From Planctomycetota bacterium (GTDB lineage: Bacteria; Planctomycetota; SZUA-567; JAFGNG01): a stretch of 6,556 nucleotides of DNA. The stretch's first letter is position 1, and the number at the start of each line of letters is the position of its first letter. Made by a program: the position numbers and the translations under genes. The DNA lies in the NCBI GenBank assembly GCA_016927125.1, contig JAFGNG010000220.1, forward strand, positions 1-6,556. Direction: 5' to 3'. Of this stretch, positions 1 to 5,264 are shown piece after piece. Under the pieces are notes generated by a model. It had not been told where the DNA came from. It made no database searches and was given only the letters and a program-made list of their open reading frames with translations.

Positions 1-791
1 AGGCAATGGATCCCAGTGAGGGCGCCGCCGCGGTGCATGGCATCGGAGAGATTTGAGCTGGAGATCCTGGTAAGGATCTCCCGGATTTCACCCGCGTGCC
101 CGCGCTTGAAGAGGGCGGTGGCTATGCTCTTGTTCTCAGCCAGCGCCTGGCGGAGCTCCGCAGTCGCCTTGGCCGCGTCCGGGGATTTATGGACCGCGCC
201 GCCGACAATGACAATACTGGCCCCGGCTTCGACCATCTTCGCAGCAGTTTCGCTGTTGATGCCCCCGGCAACCGCGACGGGCAGGGAGACTGCCGCAGCG
301 ACCGCAGAGAGAGTGTCGGTAGCGGCCCCGCCGCGCATCTGCTCGTCCACCGGCAGGTGCACACCGACATAATCCGCGCCCCAGGCCTCAGCCTGCTTGG
401 CGCGGGCCACAGGATCCGCCAGCCCGATTAAATCTACACAGATCTTACAGCCGTAATTGCGGCCCGCTTCTATACATTGCTGGATCGTGCTGTCCGAGGC
501 AGCGCCCAGCACCACCGCGATATCCGCCCCGGCCTTGGCGGCAGCCTCAACCTCAATTCGGCCCGCGTCCATGACCTTCATGTCGGCAATGATGGTGTGG
601 TGGGGGAATTTTTCCCGGAGCTGGCGGACTGCGTCCAGCCCTTCACTCTTGATGAGCGGGGTGCCGGCTTCAAGCCAGTCAGCGCCGCCCGCCACCGCCT
701 CTTCGGCCAGTTTCAAGGCCCGGCTGAGTTGCAAAAAGTCCAGCGCGACCTGGATGACCGGAAAGTTGCTATCTGTTTTCGGAGAATTCAT
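1..791 (-). CDS. hps: 3-hexulose-6-phosphate synthase fused to an RraA-like domain (partial, C-terminus beyond left edge)
   Basis: Hps condenses formaldehyde with ribulose 5-phosphate to 3-hexulose 6-phosphate in the cytosol (RuMP pathway), or runs in reverse to make ribulose 5-phosphate. Reading leftward from ATG 791-789 gives 263 codons with no stop before the edge. Residues ~12-215 form an OMP-decarboxylase-suprafamily barrel: QVALD (14-18), EAGTPLIKSEG (41-51), the suprafamily D-x-K-x-x-D motif as DMKVMD (70-75), and the phosphate-binding GGIN (176-179) and IVGGAV near 195. After a linker, residues ~225-263 (SSNLSDAMHRGGALTGIHC, 244 on) match the start of an RraA/RraA-like domain. This is the architecture annotated elsewhere as bifunctional hexulose-6-phosphate synthase/ribonuclease regulator. 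It starts 26 bp after queD, so it is probably co-transcribed with it. A purine-rich AAGGA lies about 12 nt before the ATG, a rather long spacing. No 6-phospho-3-hexuloisomerase gene is visible. The Hps assignment is firm; the RraA call rests on about 35 residues. Confidence 0.88.
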   Translation of the reverse strand, partial: MNSPKTDSNFPVIQVALDFLQLSRALKLAEEAVAGGADWLEAGTPLIKSEGLDAVRQLREKFPHHTIIADMKVMDAGRIEVEAAAKAGADIAVVLGAASDSTIQQCIEAGRNYGCKICVDLIGLADPVARAKQAEAWGADYVGVHLPVDEQMRGGAATDTLSAVAAAVSLPVAVAGGINSETAAKMVEAGASIVIVGGAVHKSPDAAKATAELRQALAENKSIATALFKRGHAGEIREILTRISSSNLSDAMHRGGALTGIHC

Positions 792-817
792 CAGTTTTAT
801 TTTTCCTTACTTAAAAA

Positions 818-1192
818 TTAAGATTCATCAGGGAGGTAAGCAGCGCTGGCGCGGTCTGATTCCCAGACTTGGATCCGCGCAACCTTGATCCCCTCTGGCA
901 GTTTTCCCGCCAGCAATTCAGCAAGATGGCGGGAGATCCGCTCGGTAGTCGGGTTCTCGGTGTCAAAGGGTGGGATCTCGTTCAAATACTTGTGGTCGAA
1001 CCCATCCAGGATAGGATTAACCAAAGCCTTCAAATCCTTGAAATCCATCACCATCTGAAGGTTATTAACCACCTGGCTGCGCACCGCTACCAACACCTTC
1101 CAATTATGGCCATGGAGGTTCTCGCAGGGGCCGTCATAGCCATTGAGCCGGTGGGCGGCCGCAAAGTCGGTTTCAATAGTCAGTTCGTACAT
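818..1192 (-). CDS. queD: 6-carboxy-5,6,7,8-tetrahydropterin synthase / 6-pyruvoyl-tetrahydropterin synthase family (QueD)
   Basis: A cytosolic Zn enzyme. QueD converts 7,8-dihydroneopterin triphosphate to 6-carboxytetrahydropterin, the first dedicated step to preQ0/queuosine. The 124-residue product has the family length. The zinc ligands are visible as H14 (AAAHRL) and H27/H29 in C-E-N-L-H-G-H. The catalytic Cys is C23, and the Cys-x3-His-Gly-His spacing is the QueD type rather than the eukaryotic PTPS spacing. D66-H67 (GFDHKYLN) and E111 (VWESD) fit the other active-site positions, and ENPTTERI (79-86) is a family landmark. The start is set at the Met preceded by AAGGAG; an upstream in-frame ATG at 1216 would add eight residues (MRVFQGVE) encoded over the ribosome binding site and is unlikely. 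It is first in a unit with hps 26 bp downstream. No queC, queE or queF is in view, so a different pterin role cannot be excluded. Confidence 0.92.
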   Translation of the reverse strand: MYELTIETDFAAAHRLNGYDGPCENLHGHNWKVLVAVRSQVVNNLQMVMDFKDLKALVNPILDGFDHKYLNEIPPFDTENPTTERISRHLAELLAGKLPEGIKVARIQVWESDRASAAYLPDES

Positions 1193-1197
1193 CTCAA

Positions 1198-1203
1198 CTC
1201 CTT
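1198..1203 (-). promoter_or_regulatory. Ribosome binding site of queD
   Basis: AAGGAG on the minus strand lies 5 nt before the ATG at 1192-1190. It decides the start in favour of MYELT over the upstream in-frame ATG at 1216. Confidence 0.8.
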
Positions 1204-1258
1204 GAAATACCCGCATTTTCTTGATAAATCCATCCCAGGTAACAGCCTTGCTTAATAC

Positions 1259-1286
1259 AAAATAAGCACTTTCAATTTTCTGTCAA
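1259..1286 (-). promoter_or_regulatory. Candidate sigma-70-type promoter for queD-hps
   Basis: On the minus strand a perfect -35 TTGACA (1286-1281) is followed after 16 bp by TATTTT (1264-1259, four of six consensus positions). It lies about 66 bp upstream of the queD start and points toward it, giving a leader of roughly 60 nt. The leader does not match the preQ1-I pattern I know. The call is from consensus matching only. Confidence 0.5.
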
Positions 1287-1380
1287 TGGAGTATCTGTCT
1301 TTTAGCCCTGGTTTCCATCTTTTTTTCTAATCTAAAGCCAGATTTGTTCAGGGGGTTCAGGGGAGAAAGAGGGGTTTCCG

Positions 1381-1416
1381 GCTGGGATGCCAGCAGGGTA
1401 AGAAAAAATCTTACCC
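1381..1416. repeat. Two adjacent perfect inverted repeats (tandem hairpins)
   Basis: Hairpin 1 is GCTGG-GATG-CCAGC (1381-1394). Hairpin 2 has 8-bp arms GGGTAAGA (1396-1403) and TCTTACCC (1409-1416) around a five-A loop. Only one base separates them. On the plus strand hairpin 2 is followed by CTAATTTTT (1417-1425), so it could end or attenuate a rightward transcript. No plus-strand gene lies upstream, so it could equally be an operator between the divergent genes. The pairing is seen directly; the role is inferred. Confidence 0.5.
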
Positions 1417-1479
1417 CTAATTTTTCAAAAGAGGGCTTGACGAAGGCAGGTTATGCTGTTCACTTATGCTATGGTTTCA

Positions 1480-1507
1480 TATAACCGCAAGGCGGTTTGT
1501 GTAAAAT
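1480..1507 (+). promoter_or_regulatory. Candidate promoter and operator for the GH4 gene
   Basis: Two -10-like elements precede the gene: TATAAC (1480-1485), with a poor -35 TGTTCA 17 bp upstream (1457-1462), and TAAAAT (1502-1507), which lacks a recognisable -35. Between them sits the perfect palindrome AACCGC-AAG-GCGGTT (1483-1497), where a bound repressor would overlap either promoter. The weak -35 elements would suit an activated or repressed sugar gene. The palindrome is certain; the promoter is tentative. Confidence 0.3.
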
Positions 1508-1555
1508 ACTATCCGATTAAGACGGCAATAAAACTCATCTGACTGGGAGAGCGCA

Positions 1556-2956
1556 ATGATCTACGAAGACAATAAGGTTAAAGATATCCAAATTGCTTAT
1601 GTTGGCGGCGGTTCGCGTTCCTTCGCGTGGATCCTGATGCGAGACCTCAGTCGGGAGAGCCGCTTGTCCGGGACGGTGAAGTTGTATGACATTGACATGC
1701 AAGCGGCCAAGGACAATGAGATCATCGGCACCAAGTTCAACGCCCATCCCGACAGCGTTTCCGACTGGAAATACCAGGCCGTGGGTTCTCTCCAGGAAGC
1801 GATGACTGGGGCTGACTTCGTAGTGATCTCCATCATGCCCGGGACCCTGGAAGAGATGGACTCGGATGTCCATGTTCCGGAAAAATTCGGGATTTACCAG
1901 GCGGTGGGCGATACGGTCGGCCCCGGCGGCATGGTCCGGGCGATGCGGACCGTCCCGATGTACGCCGAGATCGGCACCGCGATCAAAAACTTCTGCCCCG
2001 AAGCATGGGTGATTACCTACACCAACCCGATGACTATCTGCACGCGCACGCTCTACGCTGTCCATCCCCGGATCCGCGCCTTCGGCTGCTGCCACGAGGT
2101 CTTCGGCACCCAGGTGGTACTGAAAAAATGCCTCAAGGAGATGGAGGGGATCGAAGTCCCGCACCGGCGGGAGATCAATATCAATGTCCTGGGCATTAAC
2201 CATTTCACCTGGATCGATCACGCCACCTACAAAGGCATAGACATCATGCCAATCTTCGCGAAGTTCGTGGAGAAGAATTACGAGTTAGGCTTTCGCCCCG
2301 ACGGCGACGAGGATGCCTGGAAGAAGGATCACTTTACCAGCGCCTTGCGCGTCAAGTACGACCTCTTCCGCAAGTATAAGCTGATCCCCGCCGCCGGCGA
2401 CCGCCACCTGGCTGAGTTCCTGCCGGTATCGTGGTACCTGCAGAGCCCCGAGATGGTTACGGAATGGAAGTTCCATCTCACCAAGGTTGAAACCCGCAAA
2501 AAGGGGGAGCAAGAGCGCATTGCAAAGGCGCAGCGTCTCCTGAGTGGTGAGGACGAGGTGGAGATCAAGCCAACCGGCGAGGAAGGGGTGCAACAGATGT
2601 GCGCCTTGCTCGGTTTGGAGGACATGGTGACCAATGTCAACATGGCCAATATCGGCCAGGCCGGCGGCATTCCCCTTGGCGCGGTAGTTGAAACCAACGC
2701 GCTCTTCCGCAAGGGCGCGATCAAGCCGGTCATAGCCGGAACCTTACCCCCGGCGGTCAACAGTTTGGTGCTGAAGCATGTTTATAACCAGGAAACCATT
2801 GTGGAAGCGGGAATTAAAAAGGATAAGGCCCTGGCCTTCGCCGCTTTTGTCAATGATCCACTGGTCAGTTCACTGACCACCAGGGACGCGGAAAAGCTCT
2901 TCAACGAGATGATACAGAATACCAGAAAATACCTGCCGGGGTGGAAGCTGGACTGA
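1556..2956 (+). CDS. Glycoside hydrolase family 4 alpha-glycosidase (alpha-glucosidase/alpha-galactosidase/alpha-galacturonidase type)
   Basis: GH4 enzymes are cytosolic and hydrolyse alpha-glycosides by an oxidation/elimination mechanism that needs NAD+ and usually Mn2+. The 466-residue product is within the family's usual 430-480 range. It begins with a Rossmann fold whose dinucleotide loop is GGGS (17-20). TNPM (156-159) carries the substrate-contacting Asn. GCCHEVFG (177-184) supplies the metal-binding Cys (C179) and the CH pair typical of the AglA/MelA branch; the 6-phospho-beta-glucosidase branch has CN-x-P instead. GINHFTW (213-219) supplies the metal-binding His (H216). The CH motif therefore points to an unphosphorylated alpha-linked sugar, but glucoside, galactoside and galacturonide cannot be told apart. 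GGGAG lies 6 nt before the ATG. There is no signal peptide. It appears to be transcribed alone, with 363 bp before and 332 bp after it, and no sugar transporter or regulator gene is in view. Confidence 0.93.
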   Translation: MIYEDNKVKDIQIAYVGGGSRSFAWILMRDLSRESRLSGTVKLYDIDMQAAKDNEIIGTKFNAHPDSVSDWKYQAVGSLQEAMTGADFVVISIMPGTLEEMDSDVHVPEKFGIYQAVGDTVGPGGMVRAMRTVPMYAEIGTAIKNFCPEAWVITYTNPMTICTRTLYAVHPRIRAFGCCHEVFGTQVVLKKCLKEMEGIEVPHRREININVLGINHFTWIDHATYKGIDIMPIFAKFVEKNYELGFRPDGDEDAWKKDHFTSALRVKYDLFRKYKLIPAAGDRHLAEFLPVSWYLQSPEMVTEWKFHLTKVETRKKGEQERIAKAQRLLSGEDEVEIKPTGEEGVQQMCALLGLEDMVTNVNMANIGQAGGIPLGAVVETNALFRKGAIKPVIAGTLPPAVNSLVLKHVYNQETIVEAGIKKDKALAFAAFVNDPLVSSLTTRDAEKLFNEMIQNTRKYLPGWKLD

Positions 2957-3092
2957 GACAAGTCGAAATTTAAAAATATTATGCGCAACTATTGAAAAAC
3001 CCTGCGTTTCCATTATGAGTTGATGGTAGGCCAGACATTACTTCTTGACAAAACCAGCCGGCAATGCTTTTTTTAACACCGCAAGACAGCGA

Positions 3093-3117
3093 GAAATCAT
3101 GTCTTTTGACTGATTTC
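3093..3117. repeat. Bulged 10-bp hairpin
   Basis: GAAATCA (3093-3099) pairs with TGATTTC (3111-3117), and GTC (3101-3103) with GAC (3108-3110). This leaves one bulged T at 3100 and a TTTT loop. No T tract follows, so it is not a standard intrinsic terminator. It may be a transcript structure or a protein-binding dyad. Confidence 0.45.
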
Positions 3118-3158
3118 AGATGTGGCAGTGTCAGCTTATGTCACATTCTTGAACAATA

Positions 3159-3199
3159 GCAAGCGTAAGAAGCGTGAGAAGAATTCTTTTCATGCTTGC
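3159..3199. promoter_or_regulatory. Operator-like compound repeat upstream of the methyltransferase operon
   Basis: Two 9-bp direct repeats AAGCGTAAG (3161-3169) and AAGCGTGAG (3170-3178) abut. The second is the left arm of a 28-bp near-palindrome centred on GAATTC (3170-3197), whose half sites agree at 12 of 14 positions. The first, as GCAAGCGT (3159-3166), also matches the inverted complement of ATGCTTGC (3192-3199) at 7 of 8 positions. Three related half-sites in 41 bp, about 90 bp before the operon start, fit a dimeric or oligomeric regulator. The two palindrome mismatches would be G-U pairs in RNA, so a hairpin is also possible. Confidence 0.45.
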
Positions 3200-3276
3200 A
3201 AAGAACATAGCAACAATGGTTTTACAGATAGCACTATTTTAAGAAAACAAGACGCCTTATTGAACCGGTGCGCCAC

Positions 3277-3283
3277 GGAGGAG
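3277..3283 (+). promoter_or_regulatory. Ribosome binding site of the methyltransferase gene
   Basis: GGAGGAG lies 5 nt before ATG 3289-3291. It excludes an in-frame ATG at 3268, which lies upstream of it. An in-frame GTG at 3286 sits too close to it to be preferred. Confidence 0.8.
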
Positions 3284-3288
3284 ACGTG

Positions 3289-4305
3289 ATGGGAATTGAT
3301 AACTTTATCTCTATCGGCGAGAACATTCATTGTACCCGCAGCGTCAAGAGCGGCGGGACCCGGACAACTGAATTACCCGGCGGTGGAGAGGGAGTAACCT
3401 TCAAGTACCTGGGTGAGGATCGCATCCTGCCGGTACCGGCAGACTGGGCGAAGATTTCTCCTTGCTATCCGGAAGGCAAGCTCCGGCATATCACCCTGGC
3501 GATCCACCAGGCCCTTAAGGGTTCGGGGGAAAATAAAACTTTAGGGGAGGAGTATCTCCGCTGGGCGATTGACCGGCAGGTGGAAAATGGCGCCGACTAC
3601 TTGGACATCAATGTGGATGAATACAGTAACAACTTACCTGAGCGCATCGAGATTATGAAGTGGTTGGTAGCCTTCGTGAGCGGACACTCGGAAACCCCGC
3701 TCTGCATCGATTCCTCCAATGTCGAAACCTTAGCCGCGGGGCTGGAATGCTGCGTCAAAGGCGTCGGGTTGATGGTTAATTCGATTAGCCTGGAGCGCGA
3801 GGACGCGGTCGAGGTAGCGCTTCACCACAAGGCGCACGCCATTGTGAGCGCCGCCGGCAAGACCGGGTTGCCCAGCACAATTGAGGAGCGCCTGGATAAT
3901 TTCCAGGGGATCGTGGATATCCTTGACCATGCCGGGATGCCGCGCGAGAAGATGTTCCTCGACGGGCTGGTGCTGCCGATCAGCGTCGATCCTGTTAACG
4001 CTCAGAACTTCATCAATGCCTCCGCCCAGGCCAAGACGCGCTTCGAAGGCGTCAACCTTAGCGGCGGTTTGAGCAATGTCTCCTTCGGGATGCCGAACCG
4101 GAAGTTGCTCAACCTGGTCTTTACCATGCTCTTTATCGAAGCCGGTGGGAATGCCGGCATCGTTGACCCGGTGCAGATCTCAGTTGAATCCCTCAAGGAA
4201 TTCGACATGGAATCAGAACCGGCCAAACTCGCCCGCGCCGTCCTCGACGGCAGCGACATGTATGGGGGAGAGTACATCGCCGCGTTCCGTGAGGGTCGCC
4301 TGTAA
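3289..4305 (+). CDS. Pterin-binding (DHPS-like) methyltransferase, methyltetrahydrofolate:corrinoid type
   Basis: This family moves a methyl group between the N5 of tetrahydrofolate and the cobalt of a corrinoid protein or cobalamin (AcsE, CmuB, MtgA relatives). The 338-residue protein is a TIM barrel with the family landmarks: IGENIH (9-14), GADYLDIN (101-108), CIDSSN with D141, MVNSI with N164, and GLSNVSFGMPNRKLL with N263. D141, N164 and N263 correspond to the pterin-contacting Asp and two Asn of acetogen methyltransferase. After strand 1 the protein has about 55-60 extra residues (~18-75), rich in Gly, Pro and charge, that the ~262-residue acetogen enzymes lack. True dihydropteroate synthase is unlikely because GLSNVSFG is the methyltransferase signature. 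It is first in an operon with a MetF-like gene 83 bp downstream and then etfBA. No corrinoid protein or substrate-specific methyltransferase is in view, so the methyl donor or acceptor is unknown. Confidence 0.85.
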   Translation: MGIDNFISIGENIHCTRSVKSGGTRTTELPGGGEGVTFKYLGEDRILPVPADWAKISPCYPEGKLRHITLAIHQALKGSGENKTLGEEYLRWAIDRQVENGADYLDINVDEYSNNLPERIEIMKWLVAFVSGHSETPLCIDSSNVETLAAGLECCVKGVGLMVNSISLEREDAVEVALHHKAHAIVSAAGKTGLPSTIEERLDNFQGIVDILDHAGMPREKMFLDGLVLPISVDPVNAQNFINASAQAKTRFEGVNLSGGLSNVSFGMPNRKLLNLVFTMLFIEAGGNAGIVDPVQISVESLKEFDMESEPAKLARAVLDGSDMYGGEYIAAFREGRL

Positions 4306-4388
4306 CCGGCCTTTCGAGTTGCCTTAAAAACCAAATGCTATAACCCGGACATGGAAACTGCTTATTTAAGTTTAAAGAGGAAACTCCA

Positions 4389-5183
4389 ATGCAGCATCAC
4401 ATTGCCAACAAGATTTACCATGTTGAGGTTTTACCGCCGAAACAGAATTCCGAGAAACTGGATGAGGATCTGGAACGCTTCGACATGAAATACCGGATGG
4501 TTCTGGATGCCGGGTACTGCGTCTGCATTACCGATAACTCCATGGGGCACCTTGCCTTCCAGGGTACCGAGCTGATCGAAGAGCTGGATTTGCCGGTTGA
4601 TTCCGACCAGATTATGATCCATCTCAACACCTTCCACAGCAAGGAAGATTTTGACGGGATTCTCACTACCTGCATTGACCGGGGGGTTCAGCATCTCCTC
4701 GTAGTCAGCGGTGACGGCAACGAGCGCCTGCCGCGGCTTGAGCCCGAGGAGATTGGCTACCCGGAGGTGACGGTTGTAACCTCGGTGGAGTTGCTGAAAT
4801 ATATTGAGCGCGAGTACCCCGGCAAATTCAATCTCGGCGTGGCCTTCAACCCTTATGAACCCGAACAGCATGAATTTGAAAAATTGCAGCGCAAGGTCGA
4901 TGCCGGCGCGAAGTATATCATTACCCAACCGCTGATAGGCAGGAACGAGATTGTCGACAAGATGAAGGGCCGGTTCAAGTTGCCGGTCGTGGTGGAGGCA
5001 TGGATGTCGAAGAAACTCCATCTCCTTTCCGAATGCGTGGGTTATGAAATTGATGAAAATATCGAATATGACCCCATTGCCGCCTTGCAGAACCTGCATG
5101 AGATTTATCCCGACTGCGGCGTTTACCTGGCGCTTCTCGGTTACAAGACGCAATTCCCGCTCTTGAAGGATATCTGGGTTTAA
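4389..5183 (+). CDS. metF: Methylenetetrahydrofolate reductase family protein (MetF-like)
   Basis: The family interconverts 5,10-methylene-THF and 5-methyl-THF on an FAD-bearing TIM barrel. At 264 residues this copy is ~30 shorter than E. coli MetF. Landmarks are VEVLPPK (12-18), where E13 matches the catalytic Glu of the usual FEFFPP; LLVVSGDGN (103-111), where D109 matches the FAD-contacting Asp of the usual RGD-P-P; and VDAGAKYIITQPL (170-182), with Q180 matching the substrate-binding Gln of the FxxTQ motif. GVAFNPYEPEQHEFEKL (150-166) matches the family's G-x-A-x-x-P-E-x-H region. Replacement of R-G-D-P-P and of the FF in FEFFPP shows it is a divergent branch. AGAGGAA lies ~7 nt before the ATG. 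Position between a methyl-THF methyltransferase and etfBA suggests it works on methyl-THF with ETF as electron partner (inference), comparable to MetF2 beside CmuB in chloromethane users. Family membership is fairly firm; direction and electron partner are not known. Confidence 0.82.
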   Translation: MQHHIANKIYHVEVLPPKQNSEKLDEDLERFDMKYRMVLDAGYCVCITDNSMGHLAFQGTELIEELDLPVDSDQIMIHLNTFHSKEDFDGILTTCIDRGVQHLLVVSGDGNERLPRLEPEEIGYPEVTVVTSVELLKYIEREYPGKFNLGVAFNPYEPEQHEFEKLQRKVDAGAKYIITQPLIGRNEIVDKMKGRFKLPVVVEAWMSKKLHLLSECVGYEIDENIEYDPIAALQNLHEIYPDCGVYLALLGYKTQFPLLKDIWV

Positions 5184-5196
5184 AAAGATTTATTTC

Positions 5197-5218
5197 CGGG
5201 GCCTGACGGTCGGCTCCG
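5197..5218 (+). repeat. Hairpin in the metF-etfB gap
   Basis: CGGGGCC (5197-5203) pairs with GGCTCCG (5212-5218), 7 bp with one G-U, around an 8-nt loop, starting 13 bp after the metF stop. No T tract follows, so it is more likely an mRNA stability or processing element than a full terminator. Confidence 0.35.
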
Positions 5219-5264
5219 AAACTGAATATACCTGGCAGGATAAAGACAGGAAACGGAGCTTTAC

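Larger units (their letters stand above)
1193..1555. other. Divergent intergenic region between queD and the GH4 gene
   Basis: This 363-bp region has no credible coding sequence and separates two divergent transcription units. From left to right it holds the queD ribosome site and promoter, a T-rich stretch (1319-1326), a tandem 8-bp repeat TTCAGGGG (1347-1354 and 1356-1363), two adjacent perfect hairpins (1381-1416), a repeated TTATGCT (1451-1457 and 1464-1470, 13 bp apart), and the small palindrome AACCGC-AAG-GCGGTT (1483-1497) near the GH4 start. The last ~100 bp are probably the control region of the glycosidase gene. Confidence 0.6.
2957..3288. other. AT-rich intergenic region before the C1/ETF operon
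   Basis: No open reading frame here looks real, and base composition is visibly more AT-rich than in the genes. It holds a TTGACA (3045-3050) whose only partner at 17 bp is a run of T (3068-3074), a bulged hairpin (3093-3117), a compound direct and inverted repeat (3159-3199), and a strong ribosome site (3277-3283). I see no convincing terminator for the GH4 gene and no consensus promoter for the downstream operon. Its length and dyad structure suggest a regulated promoter, perhaps with an alternative sigma factor or an activator. Confidence 0.55.

Noticed and set aside
16..888. Plus-strand open frames at 16-431 and 457-888
   Set aside because: They are opposite the hps gene, have low-complexity Ala/Ser/Arg-rich translations, and lack ribosome sites; the minus strand carries clear Hps motifs.
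1193..1252. preQ1 riboswitch in the queD leader
   Set aside because: The ~60-nt leader does not show the preQ1-I stem and A-rich tail pattern, and nothing occludes the AAGGAG site convincingly.
1535..2221. Minus-strand 228-residue open frame opposite the GH4 gene
   Set aside because: The GH4 frame has all catalytic motifs; the opposing product is rich in His, Asp and Gly, the usual shadow of a coding strand, and shows no family features.
3045..3076. Intrinsic terminator for GH4 ending in the T run 3068-3074, or a promoter TTGACA-17-TTTTTT
   Set aside because: The only stem before the T run is AGC/GCT, 3 bp, too weak for a terminator; TTTTTT is a poor -10 without the conserved A at position 2.
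3268..3288. Earlier start for the methyltransferase at ATG 3268
   Set aside because: It would place the strong GGAGGAG site inside the gene and add MRHGGDV, which is not part of the family; ATG 3289 has ideal spacing.
3289..4305. Folate-pathway dihydropteroate synthase (FolP)
   Set aside because: The fold is shared, but GLSNVSFGMPNR and the Asn positions are those of methyl-THF methyltransferases.
4431..5153. Minus-strand 240-residue open frame opposite metF
   Set aside because: Shadow of the MetF-like gene; no recognisable domain or ribosome site.
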